Below, one piece after another: positions 44,222 to 57,800 of a DNA stretch of 64,000 nucleotides (position 1 is the stretch's first letter; each line of letters begins with the position of its first letter). The DNA is from Golubevia sp. BC0850. Lineage: Eukaryota; Basidiomycota; Exobasidiomycetes; Golubeviales; Golubeviaceae. Under the pieces are notes generated by a model. That model was not told the DNA's origin and did not search any database. It saw only the letters and a list, made by a program, of their open reading frames with translations. The position numbers and the translations under genes were made by a program. The DNA is taken from positions 310,001 to 374,000 of the forward strand of contig JAAVVG010000010.1 in the NCBI GenBank assembly GCA_012976225.1. The letters are read 5' to 3'.

Positions 44222-45886
44222 CTACAAATTAGCCTCACAGTCCATTTCATCAAGCAAAGATTGAGCTTGTTCTTCCAATCCTGCTTTCTCTTCAAGCTCT
44301 CCCTCCTTGTTTACATCCAACTCCCACTTTTCCCCATAATGCCAAAGTTTCAACGCTCCTTCTTTGGTGAAAAAGGCTCTGATCAACATGGCAGCTGGGA
44401 CCAGAATCCCAGCGATCCATCCGGTTCCATAGAGAGCATGGAGACTGTTAATGGCCAAGAAAGAAGGAGACTGGCCGCAGTAGCACTTGGATATTTGATC
44501 TTGGAGTGGCAGGACTAGAGAGAAGAAGATAGAGAGGCCATGCATTGCGCAGAAGGTGATTAAACCAGTTGTGTAGATCGGAGCTTGCTGGGTTGAAAGT
44601 GCTTGGAAAGGCACTGAAGAGATGAGGATTGGCCTTTTACCATGACTGTCAACTTGAGATGAAGCGGCCACTGTCATAGATAATGAGTCTGATCCTTTGA
44701 CTTCTTCCAAGGTGAATGCATCTTTGAGTTGTGAAGTTGAAGTTGATCCCGAATTTGTGTAATCATATCTGTAAGCCAGCTTGATGAAGGCAGTTGCCAC
44801 GACATTAGCAGCCTGCGAGAGAGATTGAAGAAGTGAAGGTGTGTCAGAACAAAACAAGCGTCAACATCTTCTCTGCTCAGAGGAACTCACAGTCCAGACA
44901 AAAGGCCTGAAAGCGTAATCAGCTCTCTCCATTTCCCAATCAACAGACACTGTCTTTGATCCCGAGGAGGTGGCAGAATCAGTCTCATCTTGAAACGTAA
45001 CCAAGTAAACAACCATGGAGCCACAGACCAATAGAAAAAGGACTGGCAGCAATATCATCTTCCTAAATGACATATGACAGCCATAAATTCGCTCTCCTTG
45101 AACGTCAGAACGACCGCAGTAGATCGCGATCATCGATGGGAGAATGAGACTCTCGACAGGGAGAGAGAGGGTCAGGATGATCCAAAGCGCTGCCGCACCA
45201 AATCTCAAAAATTCGCCTGAGTCCTTGAGATTAGAGTCTCCACCAAGGATGAGGTTGTAATCGCCTCCTTTGCTACGACCAATCAAGAGATTCGAAGAAG
45301 CGGGTGAGAAGCAGTAGATCTGGGAATCGAAAGGTATATTGGAGGGCGGCGAGAGACATAGATTAGTAACGAAAAAGTGACAACAGCCACTTTTCTCCAC
45401 TCACAAGAAGCAATCCAGAAGCGCAAATATAGCCTTTGATAATGTTGTCTCTGAAAGCTGTGACGAAAGTACCAAAGTTGACCCCGCTTGTAAGATAGAG
45501 GAATATTCCAGGTGAGCAGACAAACAATAGAACCAGAAGAATCATTCCATTCTCGATGACGCTATGAGGCTGATTGACCAGTGGTTGAGCTTCGAACTTC
45601 TCTTCCGGATGTTTCTTCTGTAAATCGTACATTTGAAGGGCGGTCCATTTCTTTGAAAGAGCTCGGGATGCAGCCGGTAGCTGAAGAAGAGTTGTACTCG
45701 AAATCAAGATCGGCAGAATCTGAAAGTTCACAGGGAAAAGTGTTAGCATGGTCAGGCAGGTTCGTTCTCTTTAAGGAAAGCGTATGGAGTTCAGGGGAAA
45801 GTTAGGGAGTGTTGCTCATTGCTCACCAGGTAGAACTGTTCGAGCGGAGTCGCTCCACTTGGAAAAGTCCTCGAGAAGAACTCCAT
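44222..45886 (-). CDS. Polytopic membrane protein of unknown function
   Basis: Four exons join in phase: 45886..45827, 45719..45405, 45319..44891 and 44812..44222, giving about 464 residues. The start is MEFFSRTFPSGATPLEQFYL. About eight hydrophobic segments are visible, among them ILPILISSTTLLQLPA, MILLVLLFVCSPGIFLYLTS, FGAAALWIILTLSLPVESLI, MILLPVLFLLVCGSMVVYLV, TTGLITFCAMHGLSIFFSLV and TGWIAGILVPAAMLIRAFF. The loops are Ser/Thr-rich and the C-terminal tail is acidic (EGELEEKAGLEEQAQ). I do not recognise the family; it could be a receptor-like or transporter-like protein, perhaps restricted to basidiomycetes. Confidence 0.6.
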
Positions 45887-46175
45887 GAAGAGACAATGGT
45901 GGTGTTGGTCAAGAAGAAAGAGAGCAGAGTAATGCAAAATCAAGGGAAGTTGAGAAACCACGAGGGAAAGGGCAGTGTAGCGACCACAAGGTCCTCTCCG
46001 GCGGTACTTCCAAGTTCCAACCTTTCCCCCCTCTCTACTCTTTCAGTCACTGGAGTTGAATTCTATTATCGTATGAATGCTATCCGACTTGTATTAGAGC
46101 CAGCGATCTACAGGTGAGGGCTGGACTGCTCAGAGCGGTGGAACCCTTTTGCCACCTATGACTTCAAAAGTCTCT

Positions 46176-48014
46176 TCATTTCCATTCAACAACAAACCAT
46201 CTGTACATTCTAACCTCCCCATCCCTTCTTTTTGACTCTTCTTTTCTTATCGCTCTTTCCTTTTCTTTTTTCAACATCTCTTCTATCCCTATCCCTATCT
46301 CTTCCTTTCTTCTCCCGCCTTCAACCACCTCCACTCCAAAATCCAAGTTAGGAGCTCCAAAATCGTCGTAACCTTCTAGATCCTTTTCGAGAGTGATTTT
46401 AAGTTCTAGTTCCTGATCACCCTCCAAAGCGTTTGAGCTGAAATGCTTTGGGAAAGCTTGATAAATAGCCTCGATTTCAACCTTGTGAGTGTCTCTTAAG
46501 GGAGATAAGATGTGTAGAGCGGTTCGAAGATTTGGAGATTTGATTTGAGAATCTGATGATGGAATTGTCGTTTGGTTGGTCGGAGACTCGATTGGGTGGG
46601 TGGAACTTGAGTTTGAAGATATGGGGTTTGATAAATGACGAGTGGCAACAGATTTGATCCATTGAGGATGATAGGGATCGTAGATGCAATCTGTGGGGAC
46701 GAAAATGAGATGCATCGAAGATAGTACAGGCATCAGGTCAGTCTAGTCCAAAAGAGATGCTGTTGAGAGGCAGATCAAGCGTAGAGTCGATACAACTCGA
46801 GAGACGAATGAACTCACCAGCAGCTATCAGCAAATCGAACTTCGCCTCCGAGTTCAATCGGTTCGGTAAATGATAGTCATCACCTTTAGGAATTTCTTGG
46901 CTGTTCTTATCTTGAGATCTGACTTCTTCGATCTGATTCTGCTTAAATTGAACTGGTAAAGTTTGAGCTGTAGAAACATACCCTTTCCCATCTTGAGTCC
47001 CTCTTTCATCTCCCTCGGAAACTTCCAGATGGATCTCTTGCCAATCTAAATGATTGACTTCTAATTTGACTCTAGATTCTGAACCGAATCGATCTTTACA
47101 GACAAAGTTCAAAAGTTCTGAATTCGTTTCCTTGGATTCCGTCTTTTCTCCATTCTTTTTAGATCCTAACCACCCATTTAGCCTTGCGTTATGTTCTAGA
47201 TTACTCATAACATTCGGGTGATAATCAGTTAAAATGACTTTAGAACTCAATTCAGTCGAAGATAGCCATTCTGCTAAAGCGAGCCCTACTAGTCCAGTCC
47301 CAGCCCCTAGTTCAAGAATGTTTAGAGGCTCCTTAGAGTCTGATTTGATGGCGAATTTGAGTAGTTCAACAGTTAACAATGGAGCAGCTCCCCAAGTTCT
47401 ACCTCCCAAAGCATCGGATACTAGAGTTGTGTCTCGAAGATTTACTAGAACGTCGTTGGATTGGACGGGGAAGTAGTAGATTCGAGTGGAAGGCCCAGAA
47501 GCTTCGAAGATAGATTTTAAGGAATGAAGATAGACGAAAGTCAGCTCTTTTGAAAAAGTAGAGAAAAAGAGAGGTGCAGAATAGAAGGGGACTTACCAGA
47601 TTTACCTGAAAAGAGAGCTAGCAACTCTGCAGCTTGATCTACTATCTCTTCTACCGATGAGGTTCGCTCATCTGAATTGACCTCTGTTGGATCTTGTTCT
47701 TCCTCATGACGCTCCAACCATCTCAGAGGTCTAGCTACCAAAGAAGTGAGCCAGGCAGTCGAATATCTTAGCTCGAAGGTTTGATCCGATTTGGATGAAT
47801 CTCGCTCTGTTTCTCCAGGTTCAAAGTCAACTAATTGGGATGAATGAGTACTTTCTGAGGATTGAGAATCTGAGAAGCAGATGATGGAATCATTTTGACC
47901 TAAAGCTTTACTGATAGAAGAGAGTCCTTTTGAGATTGAAGTTGCGTTGGGTTTCAATTTGAGGACTGCCAAGTCTCTTGATGGAATGAAGGTGGAATTA
48001 GATTGATTCCACAT
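46176..48014 (-). CDS. Family-16 SAM-dependent protein methyltransferase
   Basis: Three exons: 48014..about 47598, about 47543..46818 and 46690..46176; the joins SGKS-ELTFVYLHSLK and LLIAAG-DCIYDPYHP are in phase. The SAM-binding motif I is NILELGAGTGLVGLALAEWL, followed by VILTDYHPNVMSNLEHNARL, and the family motif is AADCIYDP (the usual [ASG]AD-x-x-Y position after a beta strand). Upstream, GGRTWGAAPLL is the expected entry motif. This set places it with METTL21/EFM-type lysine methyltransferases, which modify elongation factors, chaperones or other proteins in the cytosol. The N-terminal 140 residues and the Ser-rich stretch after DCIYDP are extra compared with small members. The target is unknown. 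Confidence 0.75.
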
Positions 48015-48148
48015 TTTATTCTAGTTCATCATTCAAAGGAAGAGAAAGAAGGGGAGAAGAAAGACAGAGAGAAGAGAGGTCGATCGACTTTTCTGTGGGC
48101 AACCAACTTTTTTCAGTCTTCTTCTCTTCCCAGCGCATCCTACCAGCC
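48015..48148. promoter_or_regulatory. Short shared promoter (methyltransferase / NOP12)
   Basis: 134 bases between divergent start codons. It is purine-rich on the plus strand (agaaagaaggggagaagaaa). No specific site is recognised. Confidence 0.4.
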
Positions 48149-51100
48149 ATGCCCAAATCCAAGTCGAAGCCAGATGCTACAGAAGTTGCACCATCAACAT
48201 CTACGGATATTCCAACTGAGAAATCTGAGAACCAGTCAAAGAAGGAAGGAAAGAGTAAAAGTAAAAAGGACAAGAAACAGAAGAAATCAAAAACTGAGAA
48301 TGACAAGTCAAAGGCAGAGACAACTCAATGGTCTTTGGTCAATCAACAAAGTTTCGATTCAGAATTGGATAACTTGTTCTCTGCTGCTGTGAGTAATCCA
48401 TGGTAGGGGAAGCCAGAGGGAGGGAGAGAGAAAAGAGGATAGGATGGTGGCAGGGGCAAGACACATCCTGAGTAGCAAGACTTTCATCTCTCTCTCACTC
48501 TCTCGGAGTAGCTGAAATTTGGATAGAATTGAGGTCACGATTCCGCTGGAACTGAACTGGTTGGAGAGTCGAGAGACTGAGACGTGCCTTGCTCTTCCCT
48601 TCTCTAGCGCTGTACTCATGTTCTACGAGCTTGGGAACTGCCTCTTCTTTGTGTTGCTTGATCATACTCAAGATCTCAGACAGAGAACTCGGCTCGTTGA
48701 AGGAGAAAAAGAGAGGAGAAAAGCCACTGAACCTCGATCAACCCAACCCAACCTCTGACCCTTCATTTCCATCTCCCTTCCATCCCTCTCCTTATAGCCT
48801 GCTCCAATTTCAACTCCAGTCGCATCCACCAATTCAAATTCCACCACTCCTTCATCCAAACGTAAACGTCCATCCGAGTCAGCAGTAGAAGCAGAACTCC
48901 AAGCAATCCCATCTCAAACTTCCAAAGATTCTTCCAAGCAATCGAAGAAAGCCAAGAAATCACAAGATCAACAGATAGCAAAAGAGAACGAAGAAGCAGC
49001 CTTAGTTGAAGATAAATATGCAGCTGTTCCTAGGGGGAAGGAGAGCAAGAAGGACAAGACAGACAAGAAGGAGAAAGGGAAGGGAAAGCAAGAAGTGAAA
49101 GATGTCGAAATGGAAGAGGTTAATGAGAATGATGAAGAAGAACTGGATTTGGAGCCTTTGGTTGATGATGGTCAAGATGGAGAAAAAGGAGAACTATTGG
49201 GTGAAGTCGATGTAGATGACTCGGAGGAAGACGACGAGGATCCAAATGCTCCTCCTCCGGTTCATGAATCTTTACTTAGGAAAGGTCAGAAATCTTCAAA
49301 GCCAATTAGTAAAAAAGCCGAAGACGACGAACCTAGAGAAGTCAAAGATAAGAGAACTCTCTTTGTTGGGAATCTACCGATTGAAGCTGTCAGATCCAGA
49401 GTGAGTGTCATGACATCAGAAGGCATTGACTCTTTGTATAACAAATCACTGACCTCCTATCACTTTGTCATTCTCACCAGTCCACCACCAAAGCTCTCAA
49501 ACGTCATTTGATCTCTTTCTCTCCCTACCCAACTTTAACTTCAATTTCCTCAATTAGATATCGTTCGATTCCATTTTCAACTCCAACAGATGATGTCATC
49601 GCAGGAGATGATGAAGCATCTAGCAAAGCAGCAAAACGTAGAGAAAGAACTTCAACTTATAGAGAAGCTCAAGCCTTAGCTGACAGAGAAGAGAAAGGAG
49701 AAGATGAAAACGCCAATTATGGAGCTCCAAAAACTTTCTTGAATGCAAAACAAAAGAGAAAGGTTGCATTTATCAAACAGGATTTCAATAGCCATGCAAG
49801 TTCTGTTAATGCTTATGTTACTTTGAGAACTCCTGATGCCGAGGAAATTAAGAAATTGAGAGAGTTTATGAAAGATGGACAAGATGAAATTCCAAGTCCT
49901 CCTACTTCTTTGAATGGTCCGCTTTTGGCTGCTCTAGTTTCTCATACTGCTAATAATACGCTTTTCTCTGGAAGACACATTAGAGTCGATCTGGTCTCGT
50001 CACTGGCTGTTCAAGAACTTCTTCAATCTGGTTTAGACCAGACTTCACCTCTCTTCAAAGCTATGGTTTCAAGTACTGCTGGCAGCGGGGTCTCAAATGG
50101 GAAATCAAGTGGTACAGGCAGAGATGAGAAGAAAACTCTTTTCGTTGGAAACTTGGATTTTGAAGCTAGTGAAGAAGAATTGAGAGACTTTTTCGAAGAT
50201 TTATTGATTCAGGAGAGAGGGAATCCACCAGAGAATGAAGGGGGAAAGAGTTTACGGTCTTTAGTTTTGTCGAATGTTAGAAAGACTAAAGCTTCTGGAA
50301 TCAAGCCTGTAGTAGAAGATGAAGAAGCAGAAGATGGAGAAGATTCAGATTCAGAAAATGAAGATGGAGAGAAGGAATCAACTTCATCTTGGGTTTCCTC
50401 AGTCAGAATCATTAGAGATCCTTCAACTCAATTAGGAAAAGGTTTCGCTTACGTCTTGTTCATTGATGAGATTTGTGTTGATGAATTGATCGCTTTACAT
50501 GAAACCGAGGAGAATTTTTTACAATCTGGTAGACCTCAAGTTGGTGGATTGAGAGGAAAGGGAAATCAAATGGCACCTCCACCAAGTAGTTATGGTAAAG
50601 AATTTAAGAGAAGATTGAAATTCAAAAAGAGACCTATGAGATTGAGTAGATGTAAAGGTCCTGGGGGAGGAAACAAAGCTGGAAAAGATGGACACAGAAA
50701 CGCTATGGGTAATTTCACTAGATCTAATGAAAAGAACAAGGATGGAAATTCAAATCAACCTTCAACTCCTGGAAACAAGTTTAAGGATCGTAAAAGAGCT
50801 CAAGGTGCTCCTACTCCAGGTGGGACTTCTCCTCATCATTCCAAAACCACCTCTACTTCCGATGGACCCTCTTCCTCTTCTCTGGATGCAGTTCTTCTTT
50901 CTGCTCTTACTAAAGAAGAGAGAGCTAATCTTAAGCGAAATGATCCGGGTAGGTTAGCTAGAAGAATGGAAAAGAAAGCTAGTAAGAAACCAAGCAAGTT
51001 GAAAAATCTTAATTTGGAGGAAGAAGGTAGAAAAACTGGTAGACAGAAAGTTAGTTTGAATAGGAATTCTTTGGCGGCTGGGAAAGCCAAGAAAGGTAAA

Positions 51101-51211
51101 GATGGGAAAGATGGGAAGAAAAGAAGTAGTACTGGAAATATGGTGGTTGCGAAGAAGAGTAAAAATCCGGGTGGGAAGAAACCTACTGCTAGAAAACAGC
51201 AGAGAGGGTAA
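48149..51211 (+). CDS. NOP12: Nop12-like nucleolar RNA-binding protein
   Basis: RRM protein needed for large-subunit pre-rRNA processing in yeast. The start is ATG at 48149 (MPKSKSKPDATEVAPSTS), in frame with a Lys-rich nucleolar-type N terminus. Introns are 48388..48798 (411 bases) and about 49400..49479. After an acidic region comes RRM1, DKRTLFVGNLPIEAVRSR, whose fold is interrupted by the second intron and a loop; family landmarks are STTKALKRHLISF, SIRYRSIPFSTP and AYVTLRTPDAEEIKKLREFM. RRM2 is KKTLFVGNLDFEASEEELRD with RNP1 as GKGFAYVLF. The C terminus is Lys/Arg/Gly-rich (KKPTARKQQRG). RRM2 contains an acidic insert between its first two strands (EDEEAEDGEDSDSENEDGEK). Confidence 0.85.
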
Positions 51212-52281
51212 CTCTGGTCTGGGACAGGGGAGCAGGATAGAGTTTGTTGGAGGGTTCTGGTATCAATTTCTTCAAAATCGCATGTTTTTGCTTCTTGGTT
51301 CAATCAGCGTGAGTCTAGGCAGAGAGTCTATCAAAGTATGATCAAGACCTATGAAGACTTGAGTGGTTGAGGTTGGCGGATGGGGTGAGTGAGAGCAGAC
51401 GGAGGTGCTCGATTGAAGAAAAAGGAGACTTGAGAAGACAGTCTGAGTGTTTTCTTTTCTTGAATGCAAGATCATCGCCATAGAGTTTGTGTGCAACCTC
51501 AACATTCGGGCCTCAATCTTTTCATTTCTCAAATTCTGAAAGGAGGTTGCTTTTAGGAGTTCAAAGAGGATCTGGAGGGATGATTCGTCGGGGGTGAGTG
51601 ACATGGAAGATGGGCTTTGATGCCTACACCTTTCCTGCAAGATCCTACATACCTTCCAATGTGTATGTATCTTCCAGTCGGAATTAGGTGAAGCGAGGAA
51701 CGTTTTCTTTCAGGGAGAAATCATTTCAAGGGTTGCTCGAATGCGCCCCGAAAAAGTTATGTACTGTACAAGTATAAAACATTCCATCTCCTTCAACCTC
51801 GTCTATCCTTTCGCTAGTCTTCCATCAACCGGACGAAAGTGGTTTGTTCAAAATTCACTTCATGGCAAGAAAAGAGATACAAATACAATTGCTCCAGTAG
51901 TGTTCACGCTCGACAGGCCGCCTCCGATTCCACATCCGTTCTCAAGTCCAACTCATCCCAACATTTCCTTTCCCCGTCCCTTTTCGCTCCGCCTAGACCT
52001 CTGAGATGAAGCCATTTTCAGCAGTAGCCATTTCAGTTGAGACCCAGAAGACTCTCAGTGACGAAACAGAGGTTTCGTAGAGTCCTTGCCCTCTGGAAGC
52101 GTCGCCACCTGAGCGTTTTCCCACTCTTGACGATGCCGTGATTTCGAGTTGCTGCACTGCGAGAGGTCTTTTTTGATCTAGCGAGCTTCAGTGAACGTAT
52201 CGACTGATCGAAAAGAGAGGACGCGAAGGAGACAGGAGGTCAGGAAAGTCATCTCAATTTCATCTCTTCTGTCTCTTCGAC
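51212..52281. other. Intergenic between convergent genes
   Basis: 1.07 kb between the NOP12 stop and the transporter stop. Short ORFs only (for example 51741..52004, Pro/Ser-rich). No gene or RNA is recognised. Confidence 0.5.
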
Positions 52282-54258
52282 TCACAAGAATGGATTCTCG
52301 CCATCTGTCAGATCCTTGAACGCGACCGCATCTCTGTGACTTTTCACTTCCTGTTCATTCCACCCATTCCGTTTCTTCATCTCTTCCAATCGCTCTTCTT
52401 TTCTTCGATTCGCCACCACGACCAAGAGTCGAAGGGCGACAACGGCAATGGCCCCTGTACCCAACAGGACAAGGACCGCTATCTTCCCAGGAATGAACTT
52501 AGGAGCATCGTTTGCTGAAAAGATCTCAGTTCCTGCTATGTTTCCTGCAGAGAAGGCGAACATCGTTGAAGCATTTGCGAAGGTTTTCTTTGAGGACCCA
52601 GCGATGTTGGAAGCGTTCCAAGCGTAGACTATCGAGAGAGAGGATCCAAAAGTTGCAGAGATGTAAATGCCAAAGAGAAGTAATCTTTTGTGAGCTTCAG
52701 GCTCGGAGCTGAAACCAACCAACAGCGCTCCTCCTAAGACTGCTGGAAGCAAAGCGATCAAAATTGGGAGAGATCTTTCACCCTTCCGATCAGATAACCA
52801 TCCAATGTAAAGAGTTGTGACTGAGGCTATGACTCCCTTTGGTATCCCAAGAATCAAAGAATCGCGAGAGCTATAGCCGAAACCTCTGAAAGAGGAGAAA
52901 CGGAATGGGAAGAAGAGGTGGGTTAAGGGAACTTTCATCTTCAAAAAGGCACCAAGACTCACTTGATGATCATCGCAGAGAAGTTGGACAAGCCTCCATT
53001 AGGAATTGCTGAGCAGATGGTGATAAACAAGATTAACCAGATCTTCAGATCTGTAATCGATTCCCAAGCTTGAGCCTTCTTGAATTGATGTTGAGTAGTT
53101 CCACTTGCATTCCCTCTGACTCTTTCTAGAGCAATTCTCTTTTCTCTCGCTGACAAGAACTTGGCGCTGACTGGAGAAGAAGGTAAGAAATAGATGACGA
53201 CGAACCCGCTCAGAAACGAGAGACAACCGAGCAGAGCGTATAGGATCTTCCAATGAGGAAAAGAACCCTCATAAAACGTGATACCATAGGCCATAAGACC
53301 ACCGACGATTCCTGTAAGACCGTTCATTACTAAAAGAGAGAGCGGAAGAGATGGAACGTTAACAAGACTCAGAATCTAACTCAGGCTTCTCCAGCTTCTT
53401 AAGCTCACCATAAAAGTAACTGATCCTGAGTCCTTGCTCATTTTTCGGATAATGAGCCGCAATGATTTGAATTAAGATCGGAGAAACGCAGCTCTCTGCA
53501 ATACCAGTCAGGAGCCTGAGACTAAATAGAGAAGCAAACCTCCCACTGACGGCATGTAAAGCGAGGCAGATTGACCAAAAGATGATGTTGAGTCCCAGAT
53601 ATGTGGCCTGATCAAACTTTTGAGCTAACCATTGAGAGGGGAAGACGAACGCGATGAACCCGATGTAGAACGCCATCGACAGCTGTTGGGAGTGGGAGTA
53701 GCAGCTTGTTCAGAACGGCGTTGAAGAGAGAGAAATCCTGGAAATACTCACTAAGTTGTACTGCTGGCGCTTGATAGGAAGTCCGGTGACGGAAGCATAG
53801 TTCAGAGCAGCTTTCTGAGTGGAGAATGCGGAAGGCATCGGATAGGTAAGAATCGCAGTCGCTACTAGATTTCTCTATCCTTTCTGTCTACTTCAAGAAC
53901 AAAAACTCCTCAACATACACTACCTATAATCATCTACTGGACTCACATCTAAGAACTGCAAGAAATAGACCGCTGAGCAAAGACCCGGTACTCTCCAATC
54001 GATCTTTCTCTTGACTGCTCGAAATTCCTCCAGAGAGAACTCCAAAGCGACGTCTCCAGCCAACTTATAGGCATCGTCTAAGCCATCTTTTGAAGCGGCT
54101 TGAAACCTGTTGAAAGGGATCGATGATTTCTCGAACCCTCGCTTTCTCTCTTTCTCCCGAGATCCTTCCACTTGATTCGAGAGAGTTAGAGTTGAAGAGT
54201 TCGACGTTGGTGTTCTAAACTGAAGACTTGCTTCAATCTTGATCCTTGAAGCAAGCAT
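52282..54258 (-). CDS. MFS transporter, Dal5-like anion:cation symporter family
   Basis: Multi-exon permease of the ACS family (allantoate/nicotinate/vitamin type) in the plasma membrane, about 12 TM segments. The start is ATG at 54258 (MLASRIKIEASLQF). Landmarks are the pre-TM1 motif RAVKRKIDWRVPGLCSAVYF-LQFLD, the small exon KAALNYASVTGLPIKRQQYN, FVFPSQWLAQKFDQATYLGL, the motif RLLTGIAESCVSPILIQIIA-AHYPKNEQGLRISYF, then GYGSTFYEG-type loops replaced by AYGITFYEGSFPHWKILYAL, FLPSSPVSAKFLSAREKRIA and, in the C-terminal half, LYIGWLSDRKGERSLPILIA. The joins are in phase at GTGAGT sites. The substrate cannot be told. It lies just downstream of a Fungal_trans regulator on the same strand. Confidence 0.82.
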
Positions 54259-54864
54259 CCTGGAAAGTTCGAAGTTGAAGGACCACAGGAGGAGTGGGAT
54301 GGTTGGAATCCTCTGGAATCCAAGTATAGGACAAACCTAGCTGATCGGCGAGAGAGAAATGAAGATTCGAATTCGTTGATCTCTTCTTGATGGCCAAGCT
54401 ACTGAGAAAAATAAAGGGAGAGGGAAGCACAGTGCGATCGGCAGAAATTTCGACAACCTAGGTCCAGAGACGAGTCGTCGATTCTCTTTCTCTCCTCCTC
54501 CGGACTAACCTTGAAACTATTGGCACAAGGCCTACTATCTTTTCAATAGGATTTATTCACAGAGCTGAAAGGATTGGGGCTTTGAAGTGGAAAAGAGACG
54601 GAAAAAGTCAATGGACATCCCAGAGGAGGGCCTTCCAAACCTGGTTTTGTTTTGAACTTGACTCACTTTGGATGCTGAATAATTTAAGTAAAAGAACGGA
54701 TTGAGGTTAGAACTGAACTGCAAAGAGCATCTCCGAAGAAGTAAAATGGTATAGAAGGTGTTTGGATTTAATCGAAGATAAATCTAATTTCTCTCTTTCT
54801 TGTACACCATCTTCTCCTCTCCGCCTATCACATCAATTCCATTCAAAGACGACAAGTCACGATC
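54259..54864. other. Intergenic between transporter and regulator genes
   Basis: 606 bases holding the promoter of the ACS transporter and the 3' end of the regulator. I see no palindromic CGG triplet pair of the Zn2Cys6 type. Confidence 0.45.
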
Positions 54865-57800
54865 TCAATTGTTCGAGTTTCCTTCCCCCTCTAAAAACGG
54901 AACCAAAAATTGATCCAGAGTCGGAAAGAATGAAGTTCTGGCAGAGGAGGGGTTGCAGGTAGCATCCTCTTGAGCTGGGACGTCGAACTGCTCTTGAACG
55001 AGCGATTTGACGAAATCATCTACATCAGCTTGCATCTTCAGATCCTCGGCGATTGTGAGAGATTCATAGCTGTGAGAGCTGCCATCGAGAGAGTTGATGT
55101 TCTGAGCTGTTCCGTCGAAGGGTCCCGAAATCGATCGTTCCATTATCCCTTGACTTCCAAATTGTCCTTGCCCAAAATCTCCGTTGAGGTTGCTGAGACC
55201 TGAGCCATTTGCTTCTGAAGGAAAGTAAATGTGAGACGCTGAATGTGAGTGAAAAGCGTCTCCTTTCCTGCCGAAGCGAGCGAGTGAGGCAGGTTTGAAA
55301 GAGTCGTCCTGAGGAAGGGGGGAAGAGTTCGGGCTGAATTTCTCTGATCCGGCTCCTGAGGAAAGAGCTGGATATGCATTCAAACGATTGGGGATCGGTT
55401 TAATGGGTGGTTTGAAGATTGAAGCTTCCTCCATTGTCTTGGAGCGTTGGAATCGGTGGTGAATGACCGCTGAACGGAGGGATCTGAGAACTGAAGCCTG
55501 TCTGCTCCAGACCTTGAATCTGTAGTCCTCCTTTAGAGACAGTCAGCCATTCAGAAGGAAAGAAAAAAGTAGAAGATAGAAGCGAAAGGGGAAATGGGTC
55601 AGCAAAGAAGCGAAGTCTCTCTCCTCGATTCCCAAACCAGAAACGCACCGAAATACGCTGGGTGAAATCAATGGCTCGATCAATGTCTTCTAGAACAGCC
55701 TTAATCTCTTCATCCCCGCTGACGATCTTTTGAGTCAAGTGAACGAGCAGGACTGAAGCGGCGGGATAAAGGTAGAGTGGCATAAAGTACCTTTGGAAAA
55801 TTAGATGATTGGCTTGAGAAGATGTTCCATCAATCTTCGAATCTAGAACCACCGTGTTCAGCGTTCTCATGATCCATGAAGCGGCTGATATAGAAGCTTC
55901 AAGAGATCTTGAATAAGTAGGATCAGAGTATCCATTGGCTTGAAATCCTTTATGTAGATTCAGCAGCGCTAGAGCTACCCCAAGGTTGATGTACGTCTTC
56001 GCAAAAACGAGGTGAGGACGTTTGTTCATCTCGCTTAATACTTGAGGAAAAAATTCCGAGTAGTTGTCCATCTTGAGAACCAGTGGTAGAGCGTCAGCAA
56101 AGGCTCTGATCTTCTCGTCCGTTTGAAGAACCTTGTCGTAAGATCTCGTTTGAGCGGCTTCCCAAACATGGGTCAGATCTTGCGCAGCTGCCCAGGCGTC
56201 CGTGATCGCTTCTCGCTGGGTGGTAAGGAAAGGAAGAGAAAGCTGTTAGTGAACCTCAATTTCTACCAAGAAACGCGGCGTTCACTCACGTCAGTTGTCT
56301 GCCTTTCGATTGGTAGAGGTGCTTCGTCTCTCAGATCTTCATCATTGACTCTCAGAGCACCCCGGGTTCTCGAGGGCACTTCAGGCTGGACAAGTCTAGA
56401 GATGCAAGCATGGGCATGAGATACGTTCTCAAGACCTAGTAGGGTCGTCCAAACTCTGCGAGCTGTCTCTCTTGTGACGTGACTCTTGTCGCCGTATTCT
56501 GGTCTGGGAGGTGAAGTCTTTTCAGCTTTCCACCGGGCTTCGTCTTTCTCTTTTGACGAGGGTAGGAAGTAAGGGAAGGAGCATCGTCAGACAACGGCGA
56601 GGAAATTGTCTCCTCTCACTGCAGCAACTCACCAGCTGAACCGAGCATCCCAAAACCTAAAAATTCAGCAGCTCTAACAGCTGTAGTGTTCATCACCTTT
56701 GCGCGTAGAGCATCAGAAAATTTTAGGGAAGAAAGAAAGGAGTTAAGGCCAGCAACAGCACTGAAGTTCTGCACCAAGTATTTTCAAGTTCTATACTAAC
56801 GGCGCTGGTGATGAACCTACTTCTCCTCCACTGAAATTTACGGTTCACTATGACAGATTGAATGGCATATAGATTCGGCGTTTGTATCCAATCGGAAGCG
56901 GCTAGGAGGGTCAAGTAGGCGAGATTCCACTTTTCCAGAATCTCGTCGTACTCTTCCAAAGATTCATTCCTGACCCCAATCTCGCTCCATCTATCCTTTG
57001 GTAGTAGACATGCCGATCCTAAGAGTAGAGCAAACATTAAGGCTAGGAAGCTAAGATCTGTCGTATCGTTTCCTTTATTTGAAGGATCCGTGGCCCAGAA
57101 TGAATTGAGGGAAGAGAGGAGAGTTGGACGATGGAAGCAGTTGTCTGTGATTTCAGATTCTAGATAGTAAAATTGGATCATGCTGTCGAATTGAGGCCTC
57201 CGCGGAAGGTAGGAGATCATCGACCTGGGGATATAGAGAACGAAAAGAAAGATAAATGAGCTTTCCTGATGATGTTTCCTATTCAGGATCGTTTCTTTCT
57301 GTTTCTTCCCTACCCCAAGAGATGAGCTCACTTGTACAAAGCAACCCTTTGTCCTTTCCCAATAGGACTAAAGGGAGATGCGAATAGAGTGAGAGGTGAT
57401 AGAGAACTCTTTCCATAAGGAGTCTCTTCGTTTCGAAGCTCATCCTTCCCAGTTGTTCCGTTGAATCTCCAATGAGTTTCCATTTTTGCAGAAATCTCAT
57501 CGATGACCTATGTGATAGGCAGAGAAAGGAGAAGGATGAAGAGACAAGTTCAGCTACATTTCCCGTCTCGCCTCGCACTGTACAAGCTCACCTTTTTCTC
57601 TGCAGATGCAGATAAGCTCTCGCTTTCGTTGTTCAAAGGGTTCTTCCTCTTTGAGGTGGATCCCGCAGAAGATCCGGTTTCCGCGGGTGAAGCTGTTAAA
57701 AGTTGCTGGTTCTTCAAGGTAGTATTTTCGTTCTCCAAGAAGGCTACTCTAGCCTCCAAGGCCGCAATTTTGGACAGATAGGCTGCATTGATTCCAAAGA

